In this document: positions 23,192 to 31,519 of the stretch, piece after piece
Layout: the number at the start of each line of letters is the position of its first letter
Numbering within the stretch: position 1 is the first letter of the stretch
From: Bacillota bacterium
GTDB lineage: Bacteria; Bacillota; Clostridia; Christensenellales; Aristaeellaceae
Direction: 5' to 3'
Length of the DNA: 64,000 nucleotides
NCBI GenBank assembly: GCA_023444095.1
Contig: JAEZRP010000036.1
Location: 124,001 to 188,000 of the forward strand
Made by a program: the position numbers and the translations under genes
Notes under the pieces: generated by a model
The model's database searches: none
Told to the model about the DNA's origin: nothing
The model's input: only the letters and a program-made list of their open reading frames with translations

Positions 23192-24580
23192 CTATTCTAA
23201 ACTATCACCGGAAGCCCCTTTTGTCAAGGAAACTTCTGATAAAACGCGAACCTCGCCCTGCCCGCAAATCCTCCGGATCGCCTGCGCAATCTCCGCCGAC
23301 ACGACTTCACCCGGAACGACCAGCGGGATGCCCGGCGGATACGCCCACACCGCTTCCGCGCACACGCGTCCGATGACTTCCTCCGGCTGCCTCGCTTCCG
23401 CCGGGCACCCTTCCGCCTCCCAGGGGTGCAGCGCGCGCGCGGGCAGGGCAAGGCGGGGAAGGGGAGTTTCGCGCCCCGGTCCCATTTCCCCGTCTATTTC
23501 CATGAGCGCGTCCGCGAGTGCGGCGAGCGTCTCATTCGTGTCGCCCATGCCCGTCATGAGCGTGACGTACCGGGGCGCGGCCATCTCCGGCTCGATCCCA
23601 CGCGCGCGCAGAAGCGCCGCGAGCCGCGCGCCGTCGAGATTCGATTGGCTCGTTCGCACGACAATTTTCGAGGGATCGCGCGTCCCCCCTCCGTCGAGGG
23701 AAAGGCGCCTGAGTCCCGAAAGCCGCGCCCGCAGCGCATTGAGGCCATCCCGCCAAGCGGAAAACAGCGCGTCTCCCCGCTCCCGCAGGAGGTCCACGCA
23801 GCCGTCGACGGATGCCATCAGGAGGTAGGAGGGGCTCGACGTCTCGAAGATCGCGAGCGCGCGCCGCACTTCCTCGCCGTCCGCGCGCTCCCCGTTCAGG
23901 TGAAGAACCGCCGTCTGCGTGAGGCTCGGAAGCGTCTTGTGGAGACTCTGCACCACCACGTCCGCCCCGGCCTTCACCGCGCCGTCCGGGAACCCGTGCC
24001 CGAAGCCGAGGTGCGCGCCGTGCGCCTCGTCCACAAGCACCGGAACGCCGCGCGCGTGGGCGACCCCGCAGATCGCCGGAATGTCGCTCAGTATGCCCTC
24101 GTAGGTCGGGCTCGTGACGATCACAAGCTTTGCGTCCGGGTTTTTCTCGAGCGCGTCGGCGACCGACGCGGGGGAGATGGGTCCCGCGATCCCCGCCTCG
24201 TCCACTTTGGGCAGTATGTACTCCGCCCGCGCGCGCCTGAGGAGCAGCGCGTTCAGAACCGATCTGTGGCAGTTGCGCGCCGAAATCACCTTTCCCCCAT
24301 CCGGGACCAGGGCCCAGACGCCCGCGAGAATCCCGCAGCTCGAGCCGTTCACCAGCCAGAACGCCCGCCCGCTTCCCCAGAGCGCGGCGGTCCTTTCCAT
24401 GCGGGCCTTGAGAATGCCCGTGGCGTCGTGCAAATTGTCAAGCCCCTCCGCCTCCGTAACGTCGAGGTCCGCCCCGAGCCGCGCGAGGTAATCCGCGAGG
24501 TTTCTGTTCCGCTTGTGCCCCGGCATGTGCATGGGGACGCGCGTTTTCTGGTATTCCGCCAGGAAATCGATGAGAGCCAC
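23192..24580 (-). CDS. Orn/Lys/Arg decarboxylase family PLP enzyme
   Basis: A 462-residue fold-type I PLP enzyme of the group III (YaaO/SpeA-like) decarboxylases. The opening RVPMHMPGHKRN is diagnostic. Further motifs are DNLHDATG, VNGSSCGILA, the PLP aspartate/histidine strand LVDEAHGAHLGFG, and the Schiff-base lysine in SLHKTLPSLTQT. The C-terminal small domain (YPPGIPLVVPGE) is present. It would make a polyamine or cadaverine precursor from a basic amino acid; which one is open. The GTG at 24580 is chosen because AGGAGG lies 5 nt upstream; longer frames run through the corA terminator hairpin. Confidence 0.88.
   Translation of the reverse strand: MALIDFLAEYQKTRVPMHMPGHKRNRNLADYLARLGADLDVTEAEGLDNLHDATGILKARMERTAALWGSGRAFWLVNGSSCGILAGVWALVPDGGKVISARNCHRSVLNALLLRRARAEYILPKVDEAGIAGPISPASVADALEKNPDAKLVIVTSPTYEGILSDIPAICGVAHARGVPVLVDEAHGAHLGFGHGFPDGAVKAGADVVVQSLHKTLPSLTQTAVLHLNGERADGEEVRRALAIFETSSPSYLLMASVDGCVDLLRERGDALFSAWRDGLNALRARLSGLRRLSLDGGGTRDPSKIVVRTSQSNLDGARLAALLRARGIEPEMAAPRYVTLMTGMGDTNETLAALADALMEIDGEMGPGRETPLPRLALPARALHPWEAEGCPAEARQPEEVIGRVCAEAVWAYPPGIPLVVPGEVVSAEIAQAIRRICGQGEVRVLSEVSLTKGASGDSLE
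23199..23227 (-). promoter_or_regulatory. Candidate promoter of the SCIFF operon
   Basis: Minus-strand TTGACA (23227-23222), 17 bp, TAGTTT (23204-23199); TAGAAT (23199-23194) is an alternative -10 at 22 bp. The element lies within the last codons of the upstream decarboxylase gene. Confidence 0.5.
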
Positions 24581-24594
24581 AAACGCCTCCTGTT

Positions 24595-24622
24595 CAAAAA
24601 ACCCCGCGCGCGGCGGGGCTTT
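24595..24622 (-). terminator. Rho-independent terminator after corA
   Basis: On the minus strand AAAGCCCCGC and GCGGGGTTTTTT form a hairpin directly after the corA stop, just before the decarboxylase ribosome binding site. Confidence 0.85.
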
Positions 24623-24625
24623 CAA

Positions 24626-25567
24626 TCAAAACATCTTCTTTTTGCCGAAGTAGATCGCCACAGCCACGCTCAGGAGGACTGAAATCGCGATGATGAGCGG
24701 GAACGCGAAGGCCGCGTTCGCGAAGGGCATCTGCCCGGTGTTCACGTTCATGCCGTACGCGGAGAAGATCATCGTCGGGATAGAGAGGACGATCGTCACC
24801 ACAGCGAGGAACTTCATCACGATGTTCAGGTTGTTCGAGATGACGGAGGCGAACGCATCCATCATGCCGGACAGAATGCCCGAGTAGATGTTCGCCATCT
24901 CGATGGCCTGCCGGTTTTCGACGATGACGTCCTCGAGAAGGTCGGTGTCCTCGGGGTACTTCTTGATGGATTCCGTCTTGAGCATTTTCTCGAGCACGAC
25001 CTCGTTCGAGCGCAGGGAAGTGGTGAAGTAGACGAGACTCTTTTCGAGCTCTAATAGCTCAATGAGCTCGCGGTTGCGCGTCGAATCGTGCAGCTGCCTT
25101 TCCACCATCTCGCTCTGGCGGTTGATGACGCGCAGGTACTGAAGGTATAAGGACGCGTTGCGGTACAGAATCTGCAGCAGGAAGCGCGTCTTCATGTGCG
25201 TGTGAAACTCGCGCGACTTCTTTCCCTCGACGATGCTGAGAACGGGCGTCTCCTCGAGACAGACGGTTATGATCGCGTCCTTCGCGATCAGAATGCCGAG
25301 CGGCTGCGTGACGTACCGGTCGCGGTTGTCGCGCTTCTCAATGATCGGGATGTCGACCAGAAGCAGCGTGTAGTTGTCCTCCACCTCGATGCGGGACCTT
25401 TCCTCCTCGTCGAGCGCCGCGCGCAGATCGTTGAGGTCGATCTCATAGCGGCGGGCGACGTCCAGAAGCTCCGCCTCGTCCGGCCGGGTCATCATGATCC
25501 AGCAGTCCTTTTCGGGGGCGCTCAACACCTTGAGGGAGGAATCAATGGTCTTGTGGATGCGTACCAT
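24626..25567 (-). CDS. corA: CorA family magnesium/divalent cation channel
   Basis: A 313-residue CorA protein. The cytoplasmic N-terminal alpha/beta domain and long helix (YLQYLRVINRQSEMVERQL) are followed by two C-terminal membrane helices. The selectivity motif YGMN is between them near residue 272, and the protein ends in a basic tail (GKKKMF), as in the family. It imports Mg2+ and possibly Co2+ or Ni2+. It is preceded by a strong promoter and a structured 150-nt leader and followed by a terminator, so it is a single-gene unit. Confidence 0.92.
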   Translation of the reverse strand: MVRIHKTIDSSLKVLSAPEKDCWIMMTRPDEAELLDVARRYEIDLNDLRAALDEEERSRIEVEDNYTLLLVDIPIIEKRDNRDRYVTQPLGILIAKDAIITVCLEETPVLSIVEGKKSREFHTHMKTRFLLQILYRNASLYLQYLRVINRQSEMVERQLHDSTRNRELIELLELEKSLVYFTTSLRSNEVVLEKMLKTESIKKYPEDTDLLEDVIVENRQAIEMANIYSGILSGMMDAFASVISNNLNIVMKFLAVVTIVLSIPTMIFSAYGMNVNTGQMPFANAAFAFPLIIAISVLLSVAVAIYFGKKKMF

Positions 25568-25719
25568 GCTCTTCTCCTTCCGCGCACGTCAGCACGGCAC
25601 GGTCGAAGAGCCGGGCCGAGTGCGCTATGTATTTGTCGGGTATCTTCGTTCAGGCACAGGGTCCATCTGGCACACTCCTTGCGTGAGTCGGTCTTACTTG
25701 CCCGGTTGGAACGGGTTCA
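25568..25719 (-). promoter_or_regulatory. Structured 5' leader of corA, class unassigned
   Basis: The predicted transcript has about 150 nt before the ATG. An 8-bp stem GAGTGTGC/GCGCACTC (plus-strand arms 25670-25677 and 25618-25625) encloses a 44-nt internal region, and a GC-rich hairpin follows it. I could not match it to the M-box, NiCo or yybP-ykoY consensus. It may be a metal-sensing leader, or just structured UTR. Confidence 0.35.
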
Positions 25720-25725
25720 TCTTAT

Positions 25726-25754
25726 CATAACGCGCCGCTGTTTACAAGAAACGC
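25726..25754 (-). promoter_or_regulatory. Promoter of corA
   Basis: A minus-strand TTGTAA is followed 17 bp later by TAAGAT (25731-25726), about 155 bp above the corA start. Confidence 0.55.
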
Positions 25755-25819
25755 GCCCGTTAAAAAAGCGCCCGTATTCTTTTTTCCGTTCACGGAATAC
25801 TATCGCCGAGGTGATTTTG

Positions 25820-25975
25820 ATGCCGAAGCCCGGCATGCGCAGGCCCGATCCCAGACAGCCCCACGGAACCGAGTCGAACAAGAAGCTGCACATCGAGAAA
25901 AACGACGTCGCGCCCGTCCCCGAGATCCAGGGAAAGGCGAAATCCGGAAAGCAGAAGGCGAAACCCATCGAATGA
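25820..25975 (+). CDS. Conserved-looking 51-residue protein
   Basis: A short, hydrophilic, basic protein starting MPKPGMRRPDP and ending GKAKSGKQKAKPIE. GAGGTGAT lies 4 nt before the ATG and a strong hairpin follows the stop, so it is a real unit despite its size. Proteins of this look (N-K-K-x-H-x-E-K-N-D-V-x-P-V-P-E-I-Q-G-K-A-K) seem familiar from clostridial genomes, but I cannot assign a function. It has no membrane segment or cysteine. Divergent from corA. Confidence 0.7.
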   Translation: MPKPGMRRPDPRQPHGTESNKKLHIEKNDVAPVPEIQGKAKSGKQKAKPIE

Positions 25976-26007
25976 GAGACTTGCCCGCCGGGTGGCGGGC
26001 AAGTCTC
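25976..26007 (+). terminator. Hairpin terminator after the 51-residue protein
   Basis: A 14-bp perfect stem (GAGACTTGCCCGCC with its complement) and a GGGT loop follow the stop immediately. The T-tract is weak (CCTT). Confidence 0.65.
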
Positions 26008-26695
26008 CTTATGGTCAATTTCGAGTGCCCATCTCTCTCACAAATGACATTCCCCTTCGCGGCGCGCCGATGCCGCGCGCATTTCCTGAAATAAGACAGA
26101 TATTGCAGGTTGTCCCCACACCGGCTTCCCTTGCGCGCATAATCGGAAATTAACGTCTCATACAATTGGACCGGGAGGCACAATCGCCTGTCCATTCGTG
26201 CGGAAAAAGCCTACGGATTCTGATGATTTCTGGACAATCTGTACAAGTTTTCCGGCTTCTCTCATCGGTTGCAGGTTGACGAGCCGTGCGCCGATGCGTT
26301 ATAATTTGAATGAAAAATCGTTATAGAATGAGAACGAATGCGTTTTAAAATGAGAAAGTGCGCTCGGGAGGCGCGCAGATTTTTGCCAAATATTTAGGGC
26401 GCGAAGTGTCGCTTTCGGCCGAATTTACGTCAAAAAACAGCGTCGTTTATGTTAAATTCATTCTGTTATTGATTGATTGTCACTCCAAATTGATCTTTTT
26501 CCATGGCTCGCCTTGCCGACCTCGACGCCCCTCCTTACAATTCGATTCAACAGGGCGCCGATTGGAAGCGCCGACGCACGCGACTGCCGACCGTCGCATT
26601 CGAGCGGGAAGGAGGGGAGAAAGCCGGCTTTGCGGCGCGGACGGGCGCAATCATCGAAGTGAAACCGGACGATCATATTGGAGGAGGAAGATCAC
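26008..26695. other. Long non-coding region upstream of the first importer operon
   Basis: Nearly 690 bp without a convincing gene. It contains the promoter at 26276-26305, a stretch that is more AT-rich than the surroundings (about 26300-26500), and a small hairpin TGCGC/GCGCA followed by ATTTTT (about 26357-26384) that could act as a leader attenuator. Short frames here lack ribosome binding sites. The leader of the binding-protein gene is about 385 nt if the promoter is correct. Confidence 0.5.
26276..26305 (+). promoter_or_regulatory. Promoter of the first importer operon
   Basis: TTGACG (26276-26281), 18 bp, TATAAT (26300-26305). The downstream gene starts at 26696. Confidence 0.6.
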
Positions 26696-28552
26696 GTGAA
26701 GAAGGTCATCGCAATCATCCTGTCCCTGACCATGCTCCTCGCGTCGTCGATGGCGATCGCGGAGACAAGCTACAACATGACCTGGAACTCTACGGTCGAC
26801 CCGGCGACCTGGAACGGAAATCCCTGGTCTGGCAACGGCGGCGGTTGGTTCGTCTCGCTGGGCTCCGAGGGCATGTTCCAGTTTGCCCGCCTCTCCGACA
26901 ACATTTATCCCAGACTCGCGACCGGCATTTCCCACGACGGGAACGTGACCACCGTCACCCTCCGTCAGGGCGCGCTGTATTCGGACGGCGTGGAGATCAC
27001 CTCCAAGGATATTTGGGGATGGTTCCAGCTGCACAAGCAGTCGGTTACCCGCTATCTGACCTCGGTTGACATCGTGGACGACTACACCCTCAACTTCGTG
27101 TTCGCCGAACCCGCCCCGTACGAGAGGATGCGCGAGCTGCTCCTCGCAAACTCCGGCCGCAACGCCGGCTGTCCGTACCACATCTATGGCGAGTTCATCG
27201 ACAAGGCGGCCGAGCTCTGGGCCTCCGCGCCCGCGGCGCCGGAAGGCAAGCTCGACTACTTCGGCAAGGACTCCACGGACGAGACCTTCGCGGCCGCCTG
27301 GAGCGAGAACTGGAATGCGCTGGCCGCCTTTGTCCCGCCGGAAGGATACGTCGCCTCCGGTCCCTATGTTCAGGATGGTCCGTTCACCGAGTCCGACGTC
27401 CGGCTCAAGAAGAACGACAAGTACTGGGACATCGCGAACGTGAAGTTTGACGTCATCACCAACAAGAACACCACGCCCGAGCAGGGCGTCGCGATGCTGA
27501 AGTCCGCCGAGAGCGACTGCTACCCGGGCTCCCTCGCGATTGACGCAGCCGAGGCGGTGCTCGCCGCGAACGACGACATCGTGTTCTATCCGACCGTCGA
27601 CCCGGCGTGCCACGGCATGTACTTCAACCAGAAGTCCGTCAACTCGCCCATGAGCGACGTGAACTTCAGGAAGGCCATCTGCTACGTCATCGACAAGACC
27701 CCCATCCGCGAGATCGGCAACTACTACGGCCAGGAGTTCGATTACTCCAGCACCGGCATGCCGCCGCTCTTCCTTTCGAAGTACATCTCGCAGGAAGTGC
27801 TTGACAAGTACACCCTGTACGCGACCGACCACGCCAAGGCGGAGGAGCTTCTGACCGGCGCGGGCTATGTCAAGAAGAACGGCTCCTGGTGCTACCCGGA
27901 CGGCACCGAGATCAAAGTCGTCATCGGCGTCAACGGCGGCTGGCAGCCCGCGACGGTCGTCGCGAACGTGTGCCAGATGGTGGGCGACCAGCTCAACGCC
28001 TTCGGCATCAAGGCAGAGGTGCTCGTGGTCGAAGCCTCCATGTTCACCGAGCGGCGCGACAACAACGAGTTCTGCATGGTCTTCGAGTGGATCGACGTGT
28101 CCTGGTCCTTCTCCGACCCGTACTTTACGCTGAAGGACTTCTACTACGGCTCGTACTCCACCCACATGGGCATCGACCTCGACCCGCTGACCGGCAAGGC
28201 GATCTACACGGACCTTGTGGACTTTAACGGCGAGCCGACCGATCCGGTCGCCCTCATCGACTCCATGCCCTACCTCACGGAGGAGGCGGACCGCCTCAAA
28301 ATCGCGGAGCGGCTCAGCTGGATGGCGAACGAGTACTGCTTCGGCATCAACCTCTACCAGAACGTCACCGGCATCTGGGAGAACCGCGCGACCACGGCGG
28401 GCCTGCCGCACGCGGATGAGATCGACCAGTACGACGGGTTCATGCCCGTTCCGACGCTGGATGATCCGGAGTTTGCGAACATCGTGAACCTCAACTGGGG
28501 CTTCTCCGGGTTCATGAAGCTGTTCTACCTCTATCCCCAGCCGGTCGAGTAA
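26696..28552 (+). CDS. Peptide/oligosaccharide ABC importer substrate-binding protein (SBP family 5), system 1
   Basis: A 618-residue exported cluster-C binding protein of the Opp/Dpp type. The signal peptide (KKVIAIILSLTMLLASSMAIAET) ends in AIA without a lipobox cysteine. SBP_5 features are TVTLRQGALYSDGVEITSKDI, NDKYWDIANVKFDVI, and SDVNFRKAICYVIDKTPI. SBP_5 proteins of glycan loci bind oligosaccharides as well as peptides. The GTG start has GGAGGAGG about 8 nt upstream. It leads an operon with two permeases and two ATPases; a stem-loop separates it from the permease. Confidence 0.9.
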   Translation: MKKVIAIILSLTMLLASSMAIAETSYNMTWNSTVDPATWNGNPWSGNGGGWFVSLGSEGMFQFARLSDNIYPRLATGISHDGNVTTVTLRQGALYSDGVEITSKDIWGWFQLHKQSVTRYLTSVDIVDDYTLNFVFAEPAPYERMRELLLANSGRNAGCPYHIYGEFIDKAAELWASAPAAPEGKLDYFGKDSTDETFAAAWSENWNALAAFVPPEGYVASGPYVQDGPFTESDVRLKKNDKYWDIANVKFDVITNKNTTPEQGVAMLKSAESDCYPGSLAIDAAEAVLAANDDIVFYPTVDPACHGMYFNQKSVNSPMSDVNFRKAICYVIDKTPIREIGNYYGQEFDYSSTGMPPLFLSKYISQEVLDKYTLYATDHAKAEELLTGAGYVKKNGSWCYPDGTEIKVVIGVNGGWQPATVVANVCQMVGDQLNAFGIKAEVLVVEASMFTERRDNNEFCMVFEWIDVSWSFSDPYFTLKDFYYGSYSTHMGIDLDPLTGKAIYTDLVDFNGEPTDPVALIDSMPYLTEEADRLKIAERLSWMANEYCFGINLYQNVTGIWENRATTAGLPHADEIDQYDGFMPVPTLDDPEFANIVNLNWGFSGFMKLFYLYPQPVE

Positions 28553-28591
28553 GGAGCAAACGGATTCCCGCGCGACGCGCGGGCGGAGCAC

Positions 28592-28613
28592 GGCGGGGCC
28601 GAAAGGCCCCGCC
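28592..28613 (+). terminator. Stem-loop between binding protein and permease, system 1
   Basis: A 9-bp perfect stem GGCGGGGCC/GGCCCCGCC with a GAAA tetraloop. No strong T-run follows, so it may stabilise the upstream mRNA or attenuate rather than stop transcription. Confidence 0.5.
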
Positions 28614-28647
28614 CGAACCGGTCATTTTTGATGAGGGGGCAGTCTAC

Positions 28648-29646
28648 TTGACGATCAAGAACATCCTGAAAAGGACGGGTCTGGCGCTTTTGACCGTCTT
28701 GGTCACGTCGCTTCTGACCTTTTGCCTTTTGCGGGCGATGCCCGGCGACATCTTCTATAACATGGCGCGCGACCTCTCGCGGGAACAGTCGATTCCGCTC
28801 GAAAACGCGTACGTGCAGGTCATCCAGCGATACAACTACGATCCGGACGAGCCGCTCCTCGACCAGCTTGGGCGGTACTACGGCGCGCTCGCGAAGGGGA
28901 ACCTCGGCACAAGCATGGTCTTTCAGGCAAAAACCGTCAACGACATCATCGCCTATGCCCTTCCCTGGACGCTTTTCATCACATGCCTCGCGCTGTCGAT
29001 TACCTTTGTCCTTGGCATCACGATCGGCAGCCTCATGGTGTGGCACCGGAAGGGAGTTCTGAACGCATTTCTCACGACATTTTCCACCGTGACAAGCGCC
29101 ATTCCCGTATTCGTGTGGGCGTTCTTGCTCATGGTCCTGTTCGTATTTGAGTTGGGGTGGTTCCCCATAAACGGTTCCTATGACATCGCCTATACGCCAG
29201 GCTTCAATCTCCCGTTCCTCGGAAGCGTGGCGTTTCACGCGGTTCTGCCGGTCGCGACGTACGTTCTGACCATGATGGGCATGTGGGCGCTCCAAATGAA
29301 GTCGAGCGGCATCGCGGTCATGGGCGAGGACTATATCACGGCTGCTTACGCGCGCGGACTTTCCGCGGGCGTCATCCGCAGGCGTTACATGATGAGAAAC
29401 GCCATGCTCCCGGTCATCACCATGCTCGCGGTTACGTTCGCCATGATGATCTCCACCGGCTCCTTCGTGGAAACCACATACACCTACCCCGGTATGGGTC
29501 GCCAGCTGACCACCGCTTCCGGCAACAGGGATTACACGGTGATGCAGGGCCTGCTTCTCGTGATGTCGATGTGCACGATTTTCGCGAATCTGATCACCGA
29601 CTTTATCTACCTGAAGCTCGACCCCAGAATCAAGACGGGAGGCTGA
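28648..29646 (+). CDS. ABC importer permease, OppB/DppB type, system 1
   Basis: A 332-residue inner permease with six predicted helices. The EAA loop reads YITAAYARGLSAGVIRRRYMMRNAM, and the ending LITDFIYLKLDPRIKTGG is typical for OppB/DppB. It starts at a TTG with GAGGGGG upstream. The next permease begins 5 nt after its stop. Confidence 0.9.
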   Translation: MTIKNILKRTGLALLTVLVTSLLTFCLLRAMPGDIFYNMARDLSREQSIPLENAYVQVIQRYNYDPDEPLLDQLGRYYGALAKGNLGTSMVFQAKTVNDIIAYALPWTLFITCLALSITFVLGITIGSLMVWHRKGVLNAFLTTFSTVTSAIPVFVWAFLLMVLFVFELGWFPINGSYDIAYTPGFNLPFLGSVAFHAVLPVATYVLTMMGMWALQMKSSGIAVMGEDYITAAYARGLSAGVIRRRYMMRNAMLPVITMLAVTFAMMISTGSFVETTYTYPGMGRQLTTASGNRDYTVMQGLLLVMSMCTIFANLITDFIYLKLDPRIKTGG

Positions 29647-29651
29647 CGGAC

Positions 29652-30503
29652 ATGAGAACGCTCGGTTCGCTGTTTCTATCCATCTACCGCAACAGGCGCG
29701 CGCTTGCGGGCTTTTTGATCCTTTTGATGTTCGTGTTCTTCGCGACCCTCGGCCCGCGCCTCATTCCGATCAAGGAGTTCGGGTTCGCGGAGCGGTACAA
29801 GGGCCCGAGCTGGCAGCACATCATCGGCACCGACTATCAGGGGCGCGACATCTTCGGCCTGCTCGTCCACGGGAGCCGCGACGTTCTCACGCTGGGCGTG
29901 ACGGCCGCGGCGTTCGCGATCCTCATCGGCTTTGTCATCGGCGCGCTCGCGGGCTTCGTGGGCGGCTGGGTCGACAAGCTGATCGTGTTCGTCGCAAACA
30001 TCTTTTTGACGCTCCCGCAGATCCCGGTGCTCCTGATCCTGTCGGCGTTTATCACGGTGAGCAACAAGCTCGTGATGTCGCTCGTGATCGCGTTTCTCTC
30101 CTGGGCGCAGCTTTCGCGCATGGTGCGTTCGCAGATCATGAGCCTGAAAAACCGGGAGTTCATCTCCGTGTGCCGCGTCATGGGCTTCTCGAGGCTTTAC
30201 ATCATATTCGTGGAGATGCTCCCGAACGTCATCAGCTACCTCCTGATCGCGTTTATCCAGTCCATGCAGTCGGCGATCAACATGTCGACGCTTCTCATCA
30301 TGATGGGCTTCGCCCCGTTCTCCCCCTCCCATTGGGGCACGCTTCAGGCGACGGCGCAAAACGCCGCCGCGGGCGCCTTCGCGCCGAAGATGCTCCTGTT
30401 CCTGTTCTCGCCCATGGCCTGCTTCGCACTCCTTTCCACGGCGTGCGTGCTCTTCGCGAGCGGGCTTGACGAGGCGCTGAATCCCCGCCTGCGCGGGCTT
30501 TGA
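29652..30503 (+). CDS. ABC importer permease, OppC/DppC type, system 1
   Basis: A 283-residue permease pairing with the one upstream. It opens with an N-terminal helix (RALAGFLILLMFVFFATLGP), then the OppC signature IIGTDYQGRDIFGLLVHGSRDVL, and an EAA loop REFISVCRVMGFSRLYIIFVEMLPN. Ends NPRLRGL. Tight spacing on both sides shows an operon. Confidence 0.9.
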   Translation: MRTLGSLFLSIYRNRRALAGFLILLMFVFFATLGPRLIPIKEFGFAERYKGPSWQHIIGTDYQGRDIFGLLVHGSRDVLTLGVTAAAFAILIGFVIGALAGFVGGWVDKLIVFVANIFLTLPQIPVLLILSAFITVSNKLVMSLVIAFLSWAQLSRMVRSQIMSLKNREFISVCRVMGFSRLYIIFVEMLPNVISYLLIAFIQSMQSAINMSTLLIMMGFAPFSPSHWGTLQATAQNAAAGAFAPKMLLFLFSPMACFALLSTACVLFASGLDEALNPRLRGL

Positions 30504-30514
30504 GGAGGGACGGC

Positions 30515-31519
30515 ATGACAGACAATATTTTGGAAATCAGAAACCTGACCGTCAAATTCCCGCTCTATATCGGCACCATCTACGCCGTGAACCACGTGAA
30601 TCTCGACATTCAGCGCGGTTCGATCATGGCGCTCGTGGGCGAGTCGGGCAGCGGCAAATCGACCATCGCGGCGGCGCTTCTCAAGATGGTCACGAACCCC
30701 GGCGTCATCGACCCGGACTCCCAGGTCAACTACGGCGGGCAGAACATCCTGAAATTCGACGACAGGAAGATCCGAAAGTACCGCTGGGCCGAGGTCTCCA
30801 TGGTGTTCCAGGCGGCGCAGAGCTGCCTGAACCCCGTACACACGGTCGGCGAGCAGATCATCGAAACCTACCGCGAGCACGGAGACACCAGGAGCGAAGC
30901 GGCGCTCACCGAGGAGGCGCTCACGTACCTGAGCTACGTCCGCCTCGACGGAAAGCGGGTCCTCAACAGCTATCCGCACGAGCTCTCCGGCGGCATGAAG
31001 CAGCGCGTGATGATCGCATTCTCGCTGCTTCTGAAGCCCAAGGTCATCATCCTCGACGAGCCGACGACCGCGCTCGACGTCATCACGCAGGACTACATCT
31101 TCGACATCCTCAAGAAGATCCATCAGGACTTCGGCGTGACGCTCATCCTCCTCACGCACGACATCGCGGTGGTCGCGAAGGTCGCGACCCGCATGGCCGT
31201 GATGTACGCCGGAACCGTGGTTGAGCAGGGAGACATCTTCGACATCTTCGGTCATCCCGCGCACGAGTACACCCGCCAGCTGATCGCCTCCGCCCCGTCG
31301 CTCCTGGACGACGTGAACGACAGGCACTCGATCACCGGCTCGCCGCCGGACCTTCTGAAGCTGCCGGAGGGGTGCTACTTCGCGCCGCGCTGCTCCCTGT
31401 GCGAGGGCCGCTGCCTCACGGAGCGCCCGGTGCCGGAGCTTTTCGGCGAGAACCGCTGTGTCTGCTGCTTCCGCTGGCGCGAAGTGGTCGAGAAGGGGGG
31501 GCGCGAACATGCAGAATAA
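30515..31519 (+). CDS. ABC importer ATPase, OppD/DppD type, system 1
   Basis: A 334-residue ATPase: Walker A GESGSGKST, Q-loop MVFQAAQS, signature LSGGMKQR, Walker B VIILDEPTTALD, H-loop LTHD. The C-terminal oligopeptide-transporter extension has a cysteine cluster (CYFAPRCSLCEGRCL, then CVCC), which in this family can bind an Fe-S cluster. The ATG at 30515 has GGAGGG 5 nt upstream. Its end overlaps the next gene by 11 nt. Confidence 0.92.
   Translation: MTDNILEIRNLTVKFPLYIGTIYAVNHVNLDIQRGSIMALVGESGSGKSTIAAALLKMVTNPGVIDPDSQVNYGGQNILKFDDRKIRKYRWAEVSMVFQAAQSCLNPVHTVGEQIIETYREHGDTRSEAALTEEALTYLSYVRLDGKRVLNSYPHELSGGMKQRVMIAFSLLLKPKVIILDEPTTALDVITQDYIFDILKKIHQDFGVTLILLTHDIAVVAKVATRMAVMYAGTVVEQGDIFDIFGHPAHEYTRQLIASAPSLLDDVNDRHSITGSPPDLLKLPEGCYFAPRCSLCEGRCLTERPVPELFGENRCVCCFRWREVVEKGGREHAE

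Noticed and set aside
24581..24625. A longer N-terminus of the PLP decarboxylase beginning inside the corA terminator
   Set aside because: The extension translates a terminator hairpin; the GTG at 24580 has a good AGGAGG site and gives the usual family start.
25568..25719. M-box magnesium riboswitch in the corA leader
   Set aside because: The conserved M-box core is not present; only a generic structured leader can be supported.
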